Assembly: GCA_021907015.1 (NCBI GenBank)
Contig: CP091064.1
Location: forward strand, 2,232,001-2,296,000
Length of the DNA: 64,000 nucleotides
DNA from: Pectobacterium sp. PL152
GTDB lineage: Bacteria > Pseudomonadota > Gammaproteobacteria > Enterobacterales > Enterobacteriaceae
Reading direction: 5' to 3'
The translations under genes were made by a program, and so were the position numbers. The notes beneath the pieces were generated by a model that saw only the letters and a program-made list of their open reading frames with translations, had not been told where the DNA came from and ran no database searches. Position 1 is the first letter of the stretch; the number at the start of each line of letters is the position of its first letter. Of this stretch, positions 12,218-23,698 are shown in pieces.

Positions 12218-12266
12218 TGGCATAGGTTGAAAACGACTCCTGTTCGCTTCCCCATTACTCCTATGT

Positions 12267-12463
12267 TACCCAAAATAATTCAAATTGTAGGAAGGCGGCA
12301 ATCGCACGACAAATCGGTGCCAGACCGATTTGAACAGCGTGAACGCTGACCCGAAGGGTGAGTCTCATTTATGAGACTCATTAATCCCCAGGAGCTTACA
12401 CCAGTAAGTGACTGGGGTGAGTAAGGGAAGCCAACGCACATACAGTTTGAAGTATGACGGGTA
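12267..12463. repeat. Dispersed structured repeat, long copy 1
   Basis: This is one of three related intergenic elements in the window. The ends are imperfect inverted repeats: ATAATTCAAATTGTAGG on the left and CATACAGTTTGAAGTATGAC on the right. Inside are four hairpins in series, with stems at 12311-12318/12324-12331, 12335-12339/12344-12348, 12360-12368/12371-12379 and 12386-12391/12412-12417; the last holds an inner CTTAC/GTAAG stem. It has no reading frame of its own. It resembles the non-coding repeats scattered in soft-rot and related enterobacteria. A MITE-like or REP-like origin is inferred. Confidence 0.75.
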
Positions 12464-12700
12464 AGTGTTAATAAATTTAACCTGAGCGTTACTATCAACC
12501 TTGTGTGAAAAACCACGGCGAGTCATTTTATAAGCGAATACGCTCATTTTCTTGACGCACAACACACATTTCAATTTCGATATTTCTCGTTTTCGAGCAT
12601 TAACGATAAATTCACATCATAAATACATTTAAAACAGAGGATGCCACTAAGCGGTATCCTTAGACCTACCACTCTGTACGTTACCCAGCAGGAAAAAAAT
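12464..12700 (+). promoter_or_regulatory. glpFK upstream region with possible GlpR sites
   Basis: No gene is seen between the repeat and glpF. The stretch near 12575-12620 is AT-rich and holds several TTTCG/TTTTCGAG half-sites that resemble GlpR operators; glpFK is a GlpR- and CRP-controlled operon in Escherichia coli. No clear full CRP palindrome is visible. A short direct duplication (AGGATGCCACTAAGCGGTATCC) forms a small stem in the leader near 12639-12660. The operator assignment is an inference. Confidence 0.35.
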
Positions 12701-15105
<2,405 letters not shown>

Positions 15106-15129
15106 TCCGCCAACGCATCTATCCACATC

Positions 15130-15155
15130 GGGCGCGCCTGTCGCGCCCGTTTTTT
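15130..15155 (+). terminator. Rho-independent terminator after glpK
   Basis: GGGCGCG (15130-15136) pairs with CGCGCCC (15142-15148) around CCTGT, and a run of six T follows. Confidence 0.85.
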
Positions 15156-15359
15156 CCCTATCGCTCAACCGCCACTCTCCCCCGTTGTGATAAAATCCTC
15201 GCCCATATCCTAATGTTGATCGTTTAAGAACCGAGATACCGGGGCGACCACGGTGCGAGGCGTCCCTGCGGGAACCTCATCACCGCGTTTCACCTAAATC
15301 CAGGCTTAAGTGGCTAACATAAGGCCACTTCTTTCCCGAACGACAACAGACAGGTATTT

Positions 15360-16370
15360 ATGAAACGTGAATTAGCCATCGAGTTCTCGCGCGTCACCGA
15401 AGCAGCCGCGCTGGCAGGCTATAAGTGGTTAGGTCGTGGCGACAAGAATGCCGCCGACAATGCCGCCGTACAGGCGATGCGCATCATGCTGAATCAGGTC
15501 AATATCAACGGTCAGATTGTCATCGGCGAAGGGGAAATCGACGAAGCGCCCATGCTGTTCATCGGTGAGCAGGTCGGCACTGGCAAGGGCGATGCCGTAG
15601 ACATCGCCGTCGATCCGATTGAAGGCACGCGGATGACGGCAATGGGTCAGGCGAATGCGCTGGCCGTGCTGGCCGTTGGCGAAAAAGGCGCATTTCTGCA
15701 CGCGCCAGACATGTACATGGAAAAACTGATCGTCGGGCCTGAAGCGAAAGGCGCGATTGACCTCAATCTGCCGCTGGCGGACAACCTGCGCAATATCGCG
15801 CTGAAGCTGGGTAAACCGCTCAGCCAGTTAACCGTGACGACACTGGCTAAACCGCGCCACGATGCCTGCATCGCGGAAATGCAACAGTTGGGCGTGAAAG
15901 TGTTCGCCATTCCAGACGGCGACGTTGCGGCATCCATTCTCACCTGCATGCCGGACAGCGAAGTTGACGTGCTGTACGGCATCGGCGGCGCGCCAGAAGG
16001 CGTGATTTCAGCGGCCGTGATTCGCGCGCTTGATGGCGATATGCAAGGGCGTTTGCTGGCACGTCATCAGGTTAAAGGCGATAGCGCTGAAAACCGCCGT
16101 ATCGGTGAAGACGAGCTGGCACGCTGCCGACAAATGGGCATCGAAGCCGGCGGCGTTCTCAAGCTTGATGACATGGCGCGTAACGATAACGTGATTTTCT
16201 CCGCGACCGGCATCACCAAAGGCGATTTACTGGACGGGATCGCGCGTAAAGGCAACATGACCACCACGGAAACGCTGCTGATCCGCGGCAAATCCCGCAC
16301 GATCCGCCGGATTAAATCGACACACTATCTGGATCGCAAGGATCGCACGCTGCACGAATTTTTGCTGTAG
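15360..16370 (+). CDS. glpX: Fructose-1,6-bisphosphatase class II
   Basis: GlpX hydrolyses fructose-1,6-bisphosphate to fructose-6-phosphate in gluconeogenesis. It is a 336-residue Mn-dependent, lithium-sensitive-phosphatase-fold enzyme. The metal site segments are GEGEIDEAPMLFIGE and VDPIEGTRMTAMGQANALAV, and GIGGAPEGVISAAVIRAL lies in the C-terminal half. The gene comes after the glpK terminator, and a small AAGTGGC/GCCACTT stem (15308-15330) lies just before it, so it probably has its own promoter. The frame is intact. It ends LHEFLL. Confidence 0.97.
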   Translation: MKRELAIEFSRVTEAAALAGYKWLGRGDKNAADNAAVQAMRIMLNQVNINGQIVIGEGEIDEAPMLFIGEQVGTGKGDAVDIAVDPIEGTRMTAMGQANALAVLAVGEKGAFLHAPDMYMEKLIVGPEAKGAIDLNLPLADNLRNIALKLGKPLSQLTVTTLAKPRHDACIAEMQQLGVKVFAIPDGDVAASILTCMPDSEVDVLYGIGGAPEGVISAAVIRALDGDMQGRLLARHQVKGDSAENRRIGEDELARCRQMGIEAGGVLKLDDMARNDNVIFSATGITKGDLLDGIARKGNMTTTETLLIRGKSRTIRRIKSTHYLDRKDRTLHEFLL

Positions 16371-16448
16371 CAGGTGATTGCCCGGCCGACTGATTGTTTC
16401 ACAGTTGTTAATAAATAGCGTATCTTATACGCACAAATAGTGGCGTCG

Positions 16449-16525
16449 ATACCTAAATAATTCGAGTTGCAGGACAAAACGTTATCGTTTTGAACAACGT
16501 ACATGCAGCTTGAAGTATGGCGGTA
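16449..16525. repeat. Dispersed structured repeat, short copy
   Basis: This 77-bp form has the same terminal segments as the long copies (TAAATAATTCGAGTTGCAGG on the left, GTACATGCAGCTTGAAGTAT on the right) but only one internal hairpin (AAAACG, 4-base loop, CGTTTT). It lies between glpX and fpr and ends 17 bases before the fpr start codon, so it is part of the fpr leader or promoter. Confidence 0.7.
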
Positions 16526-16542
16526 CAACAGGAGCAAAAAAT

Positions 16543-17289
16543 ATGGCTGAATGGGTGACAGGCAAAGTGGTTCAGGTGGAAAACTGGACAGAAAGTCTGT
16601 TTAGCATTCGGGTTCATGCGCCCACCGATGCATTCACTGCCGGGCAGTATGGCAAACTGGCGCTGGAGATTGAGGGTGAGAAAGTGCAGCGCGCGTATTC
16701 CTACGTGAATGCGCCCAGCGATCCCACGCTTGAGTTCTATCTGGTGACGGTGCCGGAAGGCAAGCTTAGCCCCCACCTGCATGCGCTACAGCCGGGCTCA
16801 GACGTCCTGATCGTCAAAGAAGCTGCAGGCTTTTTCGTGCTGGAAGAGGTCCCTGATTGTGAAACGCTGTGGATGCTGGCAACAGGGACGGGCATTGGCC
16901 CTTATCTGTCAATCCTTCAGGAAGGCAAGGATCTGGAGCGCTTTAAGAACATCGTGCTGGTTCACGCCGCTCGATTCTCACACGATCTGAGCTATCTGCC
17001 GCTGATGCAGCAATTACAGCAGCGCTACCACGGCAAGCTGCGTATTCAGACAGTAGTCAGCCGGGAAGAGGAAACAGGCTCGCTGACAGGCCGCATTCCT
17101 CAGCTTATCAGCAACGGTTCGCTGGAAGCTGCCGTGGGCTTGCCGATGGATGCGGCAACCAGCCACGTCATGCTGTGCGGCAACCCACAGATGGTGCGCG
17201 ACACCCAGCTGTTGCTGAAAGAAGAACGGCAAATGACCAAGCACCTGCGCCGCAGACCTGGTCATATGACTGCCGAAAACTATTGGTAA
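16543..17289 (+). CDS. fpr: Ferredoxin/flavodoxin-NADP+ reductase
   Basis: Fpr moves electrons between NADPH and flavodoxin or ferredoxin, and is part of the oxidative-stress response in enterobacteria. The protein has the normal 248 residues. The FAD site is QRAYSYVNAPSDPTLEFYLV and the NADP site is LATGTGIGPYLSILQEG. It ends with the aromatic TAENYW tail typical of the bacterial subclass. The ATG at 16543 follows an AGGAGC site. The dispersed repeat directly before the ribosome-binding site is unusual. Convergent with yiiR, as in Escherichia coli. Confidence 0.96.
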   Translation: MAEWVTGKVVQVENWTESLFSIRVHAPTDAFTAGQYGKLALEIEGEKVQRAYSYVNAPSDPTLEFYLVTVPEGKLSPHLHALQPGSDVLIVKEAAGFFVLEEVPDCETLWMLATGTGIGPYLSILQEGKDLERFKNIVLVHAARFSHDLSYLPLMQQLQQRYHGKLRIQTVVSREEETGSLTGRIPQLISNGSLEAAVGLPMDAATSHVMLCGNPQMVRDTQLLLKEERQMTKHLRRRPGHMTAENYW

Positions 17290-17306
17290 ACAGCCGGTTA
17301 TTTTAA

Positions 17307-17728
17307 TTAGCGGCGGAAGCGAAACGGCTCCGCCTCTACGCCAAACCGGTTTTCCCCTTTTGTTCCGAGGAAAACGCCGCAGTCGAGCAGCGTCATCACG
17401 ACAATCAGGATCGGCAGGAAACGGCCAATTCCCCACTGCCAGATGGATGAGAACATAGTCCAGTTCCCCGAAGCCAGCATCCACGCCACCACTAACAGCA
17501 GTGCCCACCAGCCGCTCTTATTACGGTCGTGCAACCGTTTCACCATAATCGCCGCCGTCGGCCACAGCAATACCACCAAACCAAACGCCGTCGATTGCGT
17601 ATCCAGCCAGCTTTGGCCGGATAGCGTAAACAGCACCGCCATCAGCGCGACCCAAATAGCCATCAAAGCCAGAAATCACGACGACCGACCCGGCCTTTAA
17701 ACGAGAAGCACCACTGCTGTAATGTCAT
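17307..17728 (-). pseudogene. yiiR: DUF805 membrane protein (YiiR), frameshifted as read
   Basis: This is a small inner-membrane protein of the DUF805 family. From the ATG at 17728 it reads MTLQQWCFSFKGRVGRRDFW, containing the family's GRxxRRxFW signature. After about 21 residues the frame stops. Adding one base at the short A/T run 17665-17667 joins it to the long downstream frame, giving about 140 residues with three or four membrane helices and the conserved RLHDRNKSGWWALL segment. The gene lies between fpr and yiiQ, its place in Escherichia coli. Function is unknown. The break is probably a base-call error. Confidence 0.75.
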
Positions 17729-17859
17729 TAACGATAACGCCCTGAATTGTCGGCCTGTCTGACCGAATTAATCTGTATTTTATGCTGGCTGATTTTACCT
17801 CAACCTAGACAGTTGCCCGCAATCTTTACGCGATTTTTGTCAGCCACGTGCGATTTCTC

Positions 17860-17891
17860 ACAACGACGTACTATTTTTGACAACGACGTAC
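17860..17891. repeat. Two 12-bp direct repeats, 20 bp apart
   Basis: ACAACGACGTAC occurs at 17860-17871 and again at 17880-17891, with related bases before each copy. The 20-bp step is two helical turns. The pair lies in the control region between the divergent yiiR and yiiQ genes, about 75 bases before yiiQ. It may be a protein-binding site; no known regulator is recognised. Confidence 0.45.
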
Positions 17892-17965
17892 AAATGCCGC
17901 TTTAATCAAACGTATTCCGCCGTTATTGGCCTGGACATCTTCTGAAGTGGCTGACCCGAATCCCT

Positions 17966-18563
17966 ATGACACGAAAACGCATCGCTTCACTGTTGGTTTT
18001 ATCATCGCTGGTGCTGTACCAGACTCACGCGGCAGCCGATCCGACGTTCCCGCCCAAACCCTCAGCCAATGCGCCGTACCTGCTGGCCGGAGCCCCAACC
18101 TTTGATCAAACCATCACGCAGTTCCGTTCCCGCTACAACCTGAGCAACCCAACGCTGCCGATCGGTGAATTTCGGGTTGTCGACACCGGTAATATCACCA
18201 GCATGCTGACCCGCGCAGCCAGCCGAATCAACGACCACCTCTATGCCTCAACCGCGCTGGAAAAAGGCACCGGGAAAATCAAAACGCTGCAAATCACCTG
18301 GCTACCGCAGCCACAGAGCGATCAAGAGACCACGGCGCGCCGTAAGCAGGCTATCGACTATATGGCAGCGCTGGCACGCACGTTCGCCCCGTCGCTGACG
18401 GAAGAACAGAGCGTGAAAAAGTCACCGAACTGCTGGAAAGGGCAAAGGAAAGCGCTTTTATCCGCAAACGGAAGGCGCCTTGCGTTATGTTGTTGCAGAT
18501 GATGGCGAAAAAGGGCTAACTTTTGCTGTTGAACCGATTAAGCTAACGCTATCTGAACCGTGA
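17966..18563 (+). pseudogene. yiiQ: DUF1454 protein YiiQ, frameshifted as read
   Basis: This is an exported protein of unknown function. A signal peptide (MTRKRIASLLVLSSLVLYQT, cut near AAA-DPT) precedes a soluble domain. As read the frame breaks at the A5 run 18416-18420 and again at 18437-18442. Adding one base at each site gives 199 residues, which I recall as the length of the Escherichia coli protein, and a coherent end (GALRYVVADDGEKGL, then EPIKLTLSEP, stop at 18561-18563). The position between yiiR and tpiA fits YiiQ exactly. The two breaks are probably base-call errors. Confidence 0.75.
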
Positions 18564-18713
18564 TCAACACGGTAATTCATGACGAAAAACAGAGCCACGG
18601 TCACATTTCGTCTCTATACTGTGGGCAGGTCATATTGCCTGACGGCAGTAAAATTTATGCGTCGGTTCACTAACGCATTGATTTATTAAACTTTTCATTT
18701 ATTAATGCCTTGA

Positions 18714-19511
<798 letters not shown>

Positions 19512-19551
19512 GCGTTTATAGAAAACGGGCGAAACAAACCTTCGCCCGCTC

Positions 19552-19589
19552 AAAAAGCCGGTTCGCGCTATCGCGCCAACCGGCTTTTG
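19552..19589 (+). terminator. Rho-independent terminator after tpiA
   Basis: AAAAGCCGGTT (19553-19563) pairs with AACCGGCTTTT (19578-19588), with an inner CGCG/CGCG stem. A second, weaker stem (GGGCGAA/TTCGCCC) precedes it at about 19528-19548. Confidence 0.8.
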
Positions 19590-19660
19590 ATCTCATTCAA
19601 CTGCCAGTACCACTAGCTTCACTGTCAGCTTATCCGGCTGTATCTATACGTTTGACTTCA

Positions 19661-19684
19661 TATTTATTGTAGCTACAATAAATA
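19661..19684. promoter_or_regulatory. Perfect 24-bp palindrome before brnT (probable operator)
   Basis: TATTTATTGTAG is followed at once by its exact reverse complement CTACAATAAATA. The palindrome ends one base before the brnT ATG, so a repressor bound here would cover the ribosome-binding region and the transcription start. BrnA-type antitoxins are known to autorepress their operon. Confidence 0.7.
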
Positions 19685-19685
19685 A

Positions 19686-19976
19686 ATGAAAATTATATTC
19701 GACCCGATTAAGAATCAGAGTAATAAGCAAAAACACGGCGTGTACTTGGCCGATGCTAAACATCTTGATTGGGATCGAATGGTTGCCGCATCTGACTCTC
19801 TTGGTAACTACAGCGAAGACCGCTACATCGGTATCACTTACGGCCTCGCTTATCTCAACAACCGAATTTATGTCGTCGTATTTACTTACAGCGATGGAGA
19901 CGATGAAGAAATTTACCGCATTATCAGTTTGCGGAAAGCCACTAAAGCGGAGGTGGAAAAATATGCCAAAACTTAA
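19686..19976 (+). CDS. brnT: BrnT-family toxin
   Basis: This is a 96-residue toxin of the BrnT (DUF497) family, a RelE-like ribonuclease that blocks translation. The start has the family pattern of an FDPIKNQSNKQKHGV segment, and later RYIGITYG, then VVFTYSDGDDEEIYRIISLR with the conserved arginines and the histidine/arginine active-site area, and a KATKAEVEKY tail. The start codon directly follows the 24-bp palindrome, leaving almost no room for a normal ribosome-binding site. The antitoxin gene overlaps its last 14 bases, so expression is coupled. Confidence 0.87.
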   Translation: MKIIFDPIKNQSNKQKHGVYLADAKHLDWDRMVAASDSLGNYSEDRYIGITYGLAYLNNRIYVVVFTYSDGDDEEIYRIISLRKATKAEVEKYAKT

Positions 19977-20277
19977 GCAGGGAACTATCCTCCCTACCGA
20001 TGAGGAAGACCGTAAAATTCAGGAAGCGATTGCGCAAGATCCTGATACACGCTCGCTTGAAGGTGATGACGTGCAACTTATGCCTTTCAGTAAATTGAAA
20101 GCCATGCGCAAACAGGGGCGCCCTATTAAACCGGCACCAAAAGTACAAGTAAGTATTCGATACTCACCGGAAGTTATCGCAGCATTCAAAGCTACGGGCC
20201 GCGGTTGGCAAACCCGCATGGACGCCGCGATGGCGGACTGGCTTAAAAACCACTCCCCAAACGACATCAAAATTTGA
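19963..20277 (+). CDS. brnA: BrnA-family antitoxin
   Basis: This 104-residue protein is the partner of BrnT. The C-terminal half is the BrnA/DUF4415 domain: KVQVSIRYSPEVIAAFKATG then GRGWQTRMDAAMADWLKNH, a ribbon-helix-helix DNA-binding fold that both neutralises the toxin and represses the operon. The N-terminal half is polar and probably wraps the toxin. The ATG at 19963 follows a GGAGG site inside brnT. The module stands between tpiA and the agu genes, flanked by core genes, as expected for a gained cassette. Confidence 0.85.
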   Translation: MPKLKQGTILPTDEEDRKIQEAIAQDPDTRSLEGDDVQLMPFSKLKAMRKQGRPIKPAPKVQVSIRYSPEVIAAFKATGRGWQTRMDAAMADWLKNHSPNDIKI

Positions 20278-20413
20278 TGCCAGTTCTAAACGCCCCCACA
20301 TAGAGCCAGCTTTCTAAGCTAACCCTAATGAGATCTTCCCCTGTGAGCAGCATGCTAACAGGGGGGGATAATCATGGCTAGCGTGATTGCCCGCCGTCAG
20401 AGAATAAGAAACG
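20278..20413. other. Stem-loop between brnA and aguA
   Basis: The spacer of the convergent brnA and aguA genes holds one stem: CCCCTGT at 20338-20344 with ACAGGGG at 20358-20364. No T-run follows on either strand, so a role as terminator is only possible. Nothing else is seen. Confidence 0.35.
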
Positions 20414-21517
20414 TTACTTCACCGCAGGGATTTGCTGCGTAATGCAGTGAATATTTCCACCGCCCAGCAGGATTTCCCGCGCAGGCACGCCGCTAATCAG
20501 GTAGCCGGGGAACATCTGTTGCAGCAGGTCGCGGGCAACGTCATCCGTCTTTTCATCCAGCAGCGGGAAAATTATCTGCTGGTTGCTGATTAGGAAATTC
20601 ACATAAGACCCCGCCAGACGAGAGCCAGCAAGGCGTTCAACCGCATCGCCGCTGTCCACGCCCTGCGCTTCCTCTTTGGTTGCATACAGCGGGCCGGGGG
20701 CCGGCAGCTTCCAGATTTTCAGCTCACGGCCTTGCGCATCCCGCGCGGCCGATAGCACCTCATAGGCTGCGACGGAGCGGGCATACTGCGGATCGTTTTC
20801 GTCATCCGTCCAGTGCAGCGCCACTTCACCGGGGCGCACGAAGCAGCACATGTTATCGATATGCCCGTCGGTTTCGTCGTTGTATACGCCCTCTTCCAGC
20901 CAGATAATCGTCGAGATGCTGAGGTAATCACGCATCAGCTGTTCGATTTCCGCTTTGCTCAGGTGCGGGTTTCGATTCGGATTGAGCAAGCATTCCGCTG
21001 TGGTCAGCAATGTGCCTTCACCATCGACATGGATCGAGCCGCCTTCCAGAATCAGCGGCGCGGCATAACGCGCAGCCTGATGATAGTCCAGCACCTGTGC
21101 CGCGACTTTCTCATCCTGACGCCAGTCTTCATACAGACCGCCAAGTTCGCCGCCCCAGGCGTTGAACTGCCAGTCGATACCCCGACGTTCACCCGCCTGA
21201 TTCAACACGATGGTTGGACCGGTGTCACGCATCCAGGCGTCGTCGCTTTCCATTTCCACCAGCGTGACGTTCACCGGCATCACTTGTTGCGCATTCGCCA
21301 TGTAACGTGCGGGCACACCCATGATAACCGGCGTATTCTGAGCGATAGCTTCTGCCACGCGCGCGAACGTTTTTTGCGCCGGAATGCCTTGTTCGCGCCA
21401 GTTGTCAGTGCGATACGGCCAAATCATCCACACGGCATCATGCGGCGCCCATTCGGCGGGCATCGCAAAACCATCCTGATGCGGCGTCGTGAGAGAAGAA
21501 GTTGCTGGCTGTGACAT
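20414..21517 (-). CDS. aguA: Agmatine deiminase
   Basis: AguA converts agmatine to N-carbamoylputrescine, the first step of the arginine-decarboxylase route to putrescine through AguB. The 367-residue protein is a member of the peptidyl-arginine-deiminase-like fold. Conserved parts are the N-terminal [14 protein letters not shown], the substrate acid region [36 protein letters not shown] and the catalytic cysteine in [12 protein letters not shown] near the C-terminus. aguB stands three bases upstream, so the two form one operon with aguB first. Confidence 0.95.
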   Translation of the reverse strand: MSQPATSSLTTPHQDGFAMPAEWAPHDAVWMIWPYRTDNWREQGIPAQKTFARVAEAIAQNTPVIMGVPARYMANAQQVMPVNVTLVEMESDDAWMRDTGPTIVLNQAGERRGIDWQFNAWGGELGGLYEDWRQDEKVAAQVLDYHQAARYAAPLILEGGSIHVDGEGTLLTTAECLLNPNRNPHLSKAEIEQLMRDYLSISTIIWLEEGVYNDETDGHIDNMCCFVRPGEVALHWTDDENDPQYARSVAAYEVLSAARDAQGRELKIWKLPAPGPLYATKEEAQGVDSGDAVERLAGSRLAGSYVNFLISNQQIIFPLLDEKTDDVARDLLQQMFPGYLISGVPAREILLGGGNIHCITQQIPAVK

Positions 21518-21520
21518 GAC

Positions 21521-22405
21521 TTATCTCCAGGTCTTGCCGTCAGAAGTGGCGATTCTGCCGTACATGTCCGGACGACGGTCGCGGAACAGGCCCCATGACG
21601 CACGTTGTGCAGCAATGGCTTCTAAATCAAACTCATGCACCAGAATGGCTTCGTCCGTCTTATTGGCCTGTGCCAACAGCGCACCCGTTTGATCGGCAAT
21701 GAAGGACGAGCCGTAGAACGTCATTTCCAGACCGTCGATGTATTTGCTGGCTTCCGTACCGATACGGTTGGAGGCGATCACCGGTACCAGATTCGCGGCG
21801 GCATGACCTTGCTGAACGCGGGTCCAATGCGGCTGGCTGTCGATATCCGGGTAAGCAGGTTCGGAACCAATCGCGGTCGGATAGAAAATCAGCTCTGCGC
21901 CCTGCAACGCCAGGCTGCGTGCGGTTTCCGGGAACCACTGATCCCAGCAAATGCCCACGCCGATTTTTGCGTAGCGCGTCTGCCAGACTTTAAAGCCGGT
22001 GTCGCCCGGAATGAAGAATTGCTTCTCCTGATACGCTGGGCCGTTCGGAATGTGTGTTTTGCGGTAAACGTCCAGCACGGCACCGTCCGCGTCAATCATC
22101 ACCAGCGAGTTGTAATAGGCGTTATTGGCACGCTCAAAGAAGCTCAACGGCAGCACCACGTTCAGCTCCGCCGCCAGTGCGGAAAAATGCTTAATCAGCG
22201 GGCTGGTTTCCAGCTCCTGCGCCAGCGCATAATGCTCTGGGCTTTGATCGATACAGAAATACGGTGCGGCAAACAGTTCCTGAATCAGGATAACCTGCGC
22301 GCCTTTTGCATGCGCTTGTCGCACCAGTTTTTCGGCGTTTTCAATGTTCTTAGGCAGATCCCAGGAACACGCCATTTGTGTTGCGGCAACGGTAACTTTT
22401 TTCAT
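21521..22405 (-). CDS. aguB: N-carbamoylputrescine amidase
   Basis: AguB hydrolyses N-carbamoylputrescine to putrescine, CO2 and ammonia. It is a 294-residue nitrilase-superfamily enzyme with the catalytic glutamate in VILIQELFAAPYF, the lysine in VYRKTHIPNGP and the cysteine in GVGICWDQWFPE. It is first in the aguBA operon. The upstream region to 22526 is a normal promoter space and is then followed by a long copy of the dispersed repeat. Confidence 0.95.
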   Translation of the reverse strand: MKKVTVAATQMACSWDLPKNIENAEKLVRQAHAKGAQVILIQELFAAPYFCIDQSPEHYALAQELETSPLIKHFSALAAELNVVLPLSFFERANNAYYNSLVMIDADGAVLDVYRKTHIPNGPAYQEKQFFIPGDTGFKVWQTRYAKIGVGICWDQWFPETARSLALQGAELIFYPTAIGSEPAYPDIDSQPHWTRVQQGHAAANLVPVIASNRIGTEASKYIDGLEMTFYGSSFIADQTGALLAQANKTDEAILVHEFDLEAIAAQRASWGLFRDRRPDMYGRIATSDGKTWR

Positions 22406-22526
22406 GCGAAAACCTCAATAATAACGATATATACCCGCCCTTTCTTACCAGCAAGTATCGGCAATAAGTGTTTCTCTCGGTCACGATTATGCATCGGCGC
22501 TCACCTGCGCGGCCTTAACGAGTGTC

Positions 22527-22719
<193 letters not shown>

Positions 22720-22856
22720 TAGGCCAACACACCTGCGCATACCCAATAGGAATATCCTGTTAAGGTATTGACCGAAAATGACATGCGCATTATGCCAGTT
22801 AATGACGAGACTTCACTATGCTGAAAATGAATGATCTCGCGTGACGAGCAGAAAGG

Positions 22857-22881
22857 AAAACCGCCTTTTCACGGCGGTTTC
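22857..22881 (-). terminator. Terminator of the tonB-exbBD-ABC operon
   Basis: On the minus strand AAACCGCC, a loop and GGCGGTTT are followed by TCCTTTCT. It stands about 40 bases after the stop of the ATPase gene, the last of the operon. Confidence 0.65.
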
Positions 22882-22922
22882 TATCGATGATTAAGATTGA
22901 GAGAAATCGGTAGGCAGCAGCA

Positions 22923-23681
22923 TCAGACTTCAACAGCATCCGCCTGATGCAACGCCTGACTGACCGCTTGTCGTTGCTCCAACAATGCAGTGCTGGTTCG
23001 GTCGCGAGGATAAGTGAGATTTATCGGCAGAATCCTGCTAATCCGGCCGGGTCGAGGCGACATCACCACCACCCTGTCCGCCAGAAAAACCGCCTCTTCC
23101 ACATCGTGTGTCACCAGCAGGATCGTCAAATCCGTTTGCTGGCGTATTTCTGCCAAACGCGCCTGCAACTGCTGCTTAGTCAGCGCATCCAGTGCCCCAA
23201 AAGGTTCATCCAGCAAGAGAATGCGCGGCGTCGACACCAGCCCACGGGCAATTGCCACACGCTGCGCCATTCCCCCGGATAGCTGATGCGGCCATGCGTC
23301 GGCAAAGCCTTCCAGCCCCATCATCTGGAGATAGTGCGCAATACGGCGCTCTACCTCAGCAGGAGAAAGATTGAGGTTGAGCATACCGAGGCGAATATTG
23401 TCCGTCACGGTGAGCCACGGAAACAGGCGCGGTTCCTGAAACACCAGGCTGACATCGTTGGGAATACCGCGCACAGGCCGCTCGCCAATCAGAATGCGTC
23501 CGCGTTCCGTGGTATCAATCCCGGCCGCCAAACGCAGCAGCGTCGATTTGCCACAGCCGCTGGCACCGATAATGGCAACCAGTTCGCCCGCATGCAGCGA
23601 CAGATCGATATCCTGCAACACCGTCAGCGGGGTGCCGTTGACGATAAAGTGTTTGGTAATGTGCTGAAAATGCAGGGACAT
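22923..23681 (-). CDS. SsuB/TauB-type ABC transporter ATPase
   Basis: This ATPase drives the importer formed with the double permease just upstream. It has about 252 residues from the ATG at 23681, which follows GGAGAAGCT; an overlapping GTG at 23702 is possible. Walker A is [13 protein letters not shown], the Q-loop is LVFQEPRLFPW, the signature is QLSGGMAQRVAIARGL, Walker B is ILLLDEPFGALDALT and the switch histidine is in LLVTHDVEEAVFLADR. The sequence type is that of sulfonate, taurine and nitrate importers. It is the last gene of a five-gene operon starting at tonB. Confidence 0.9.
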   Translation of the reverse strand: MSLHFQHITKHFIVNGTPLTVLQDIDLSLHAGELVAIIGASGCGKSTLLRLAAGIDTTERGRILIGERPVRGIPNDVSLVFQEPRLFPWLTVTDNIRLGMLNLNLSPAEVERRIAHYLQMMGLEGFADAWPHQLSGGMAQRVAIARGLVSTPRILLLDEPFGALDALTKQQLQARLAEIRQQTDLTILLVTHDVEEAVFLADRVVVMSPRPGRISRILPINLTYPRDRTSTALLEQRQAVSQALHQADAVEV

Positions 23682-23698
23682 AGCTTCTCCGTTAACGG

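Noticed and set aside
12267-12463. Insertion sequence or small gene inside the dispersed repeat
   Set aside because: The reading frames within it are short, differ between copies and lack ribosome-binding sites; the conserved feature is the series of hairpins.
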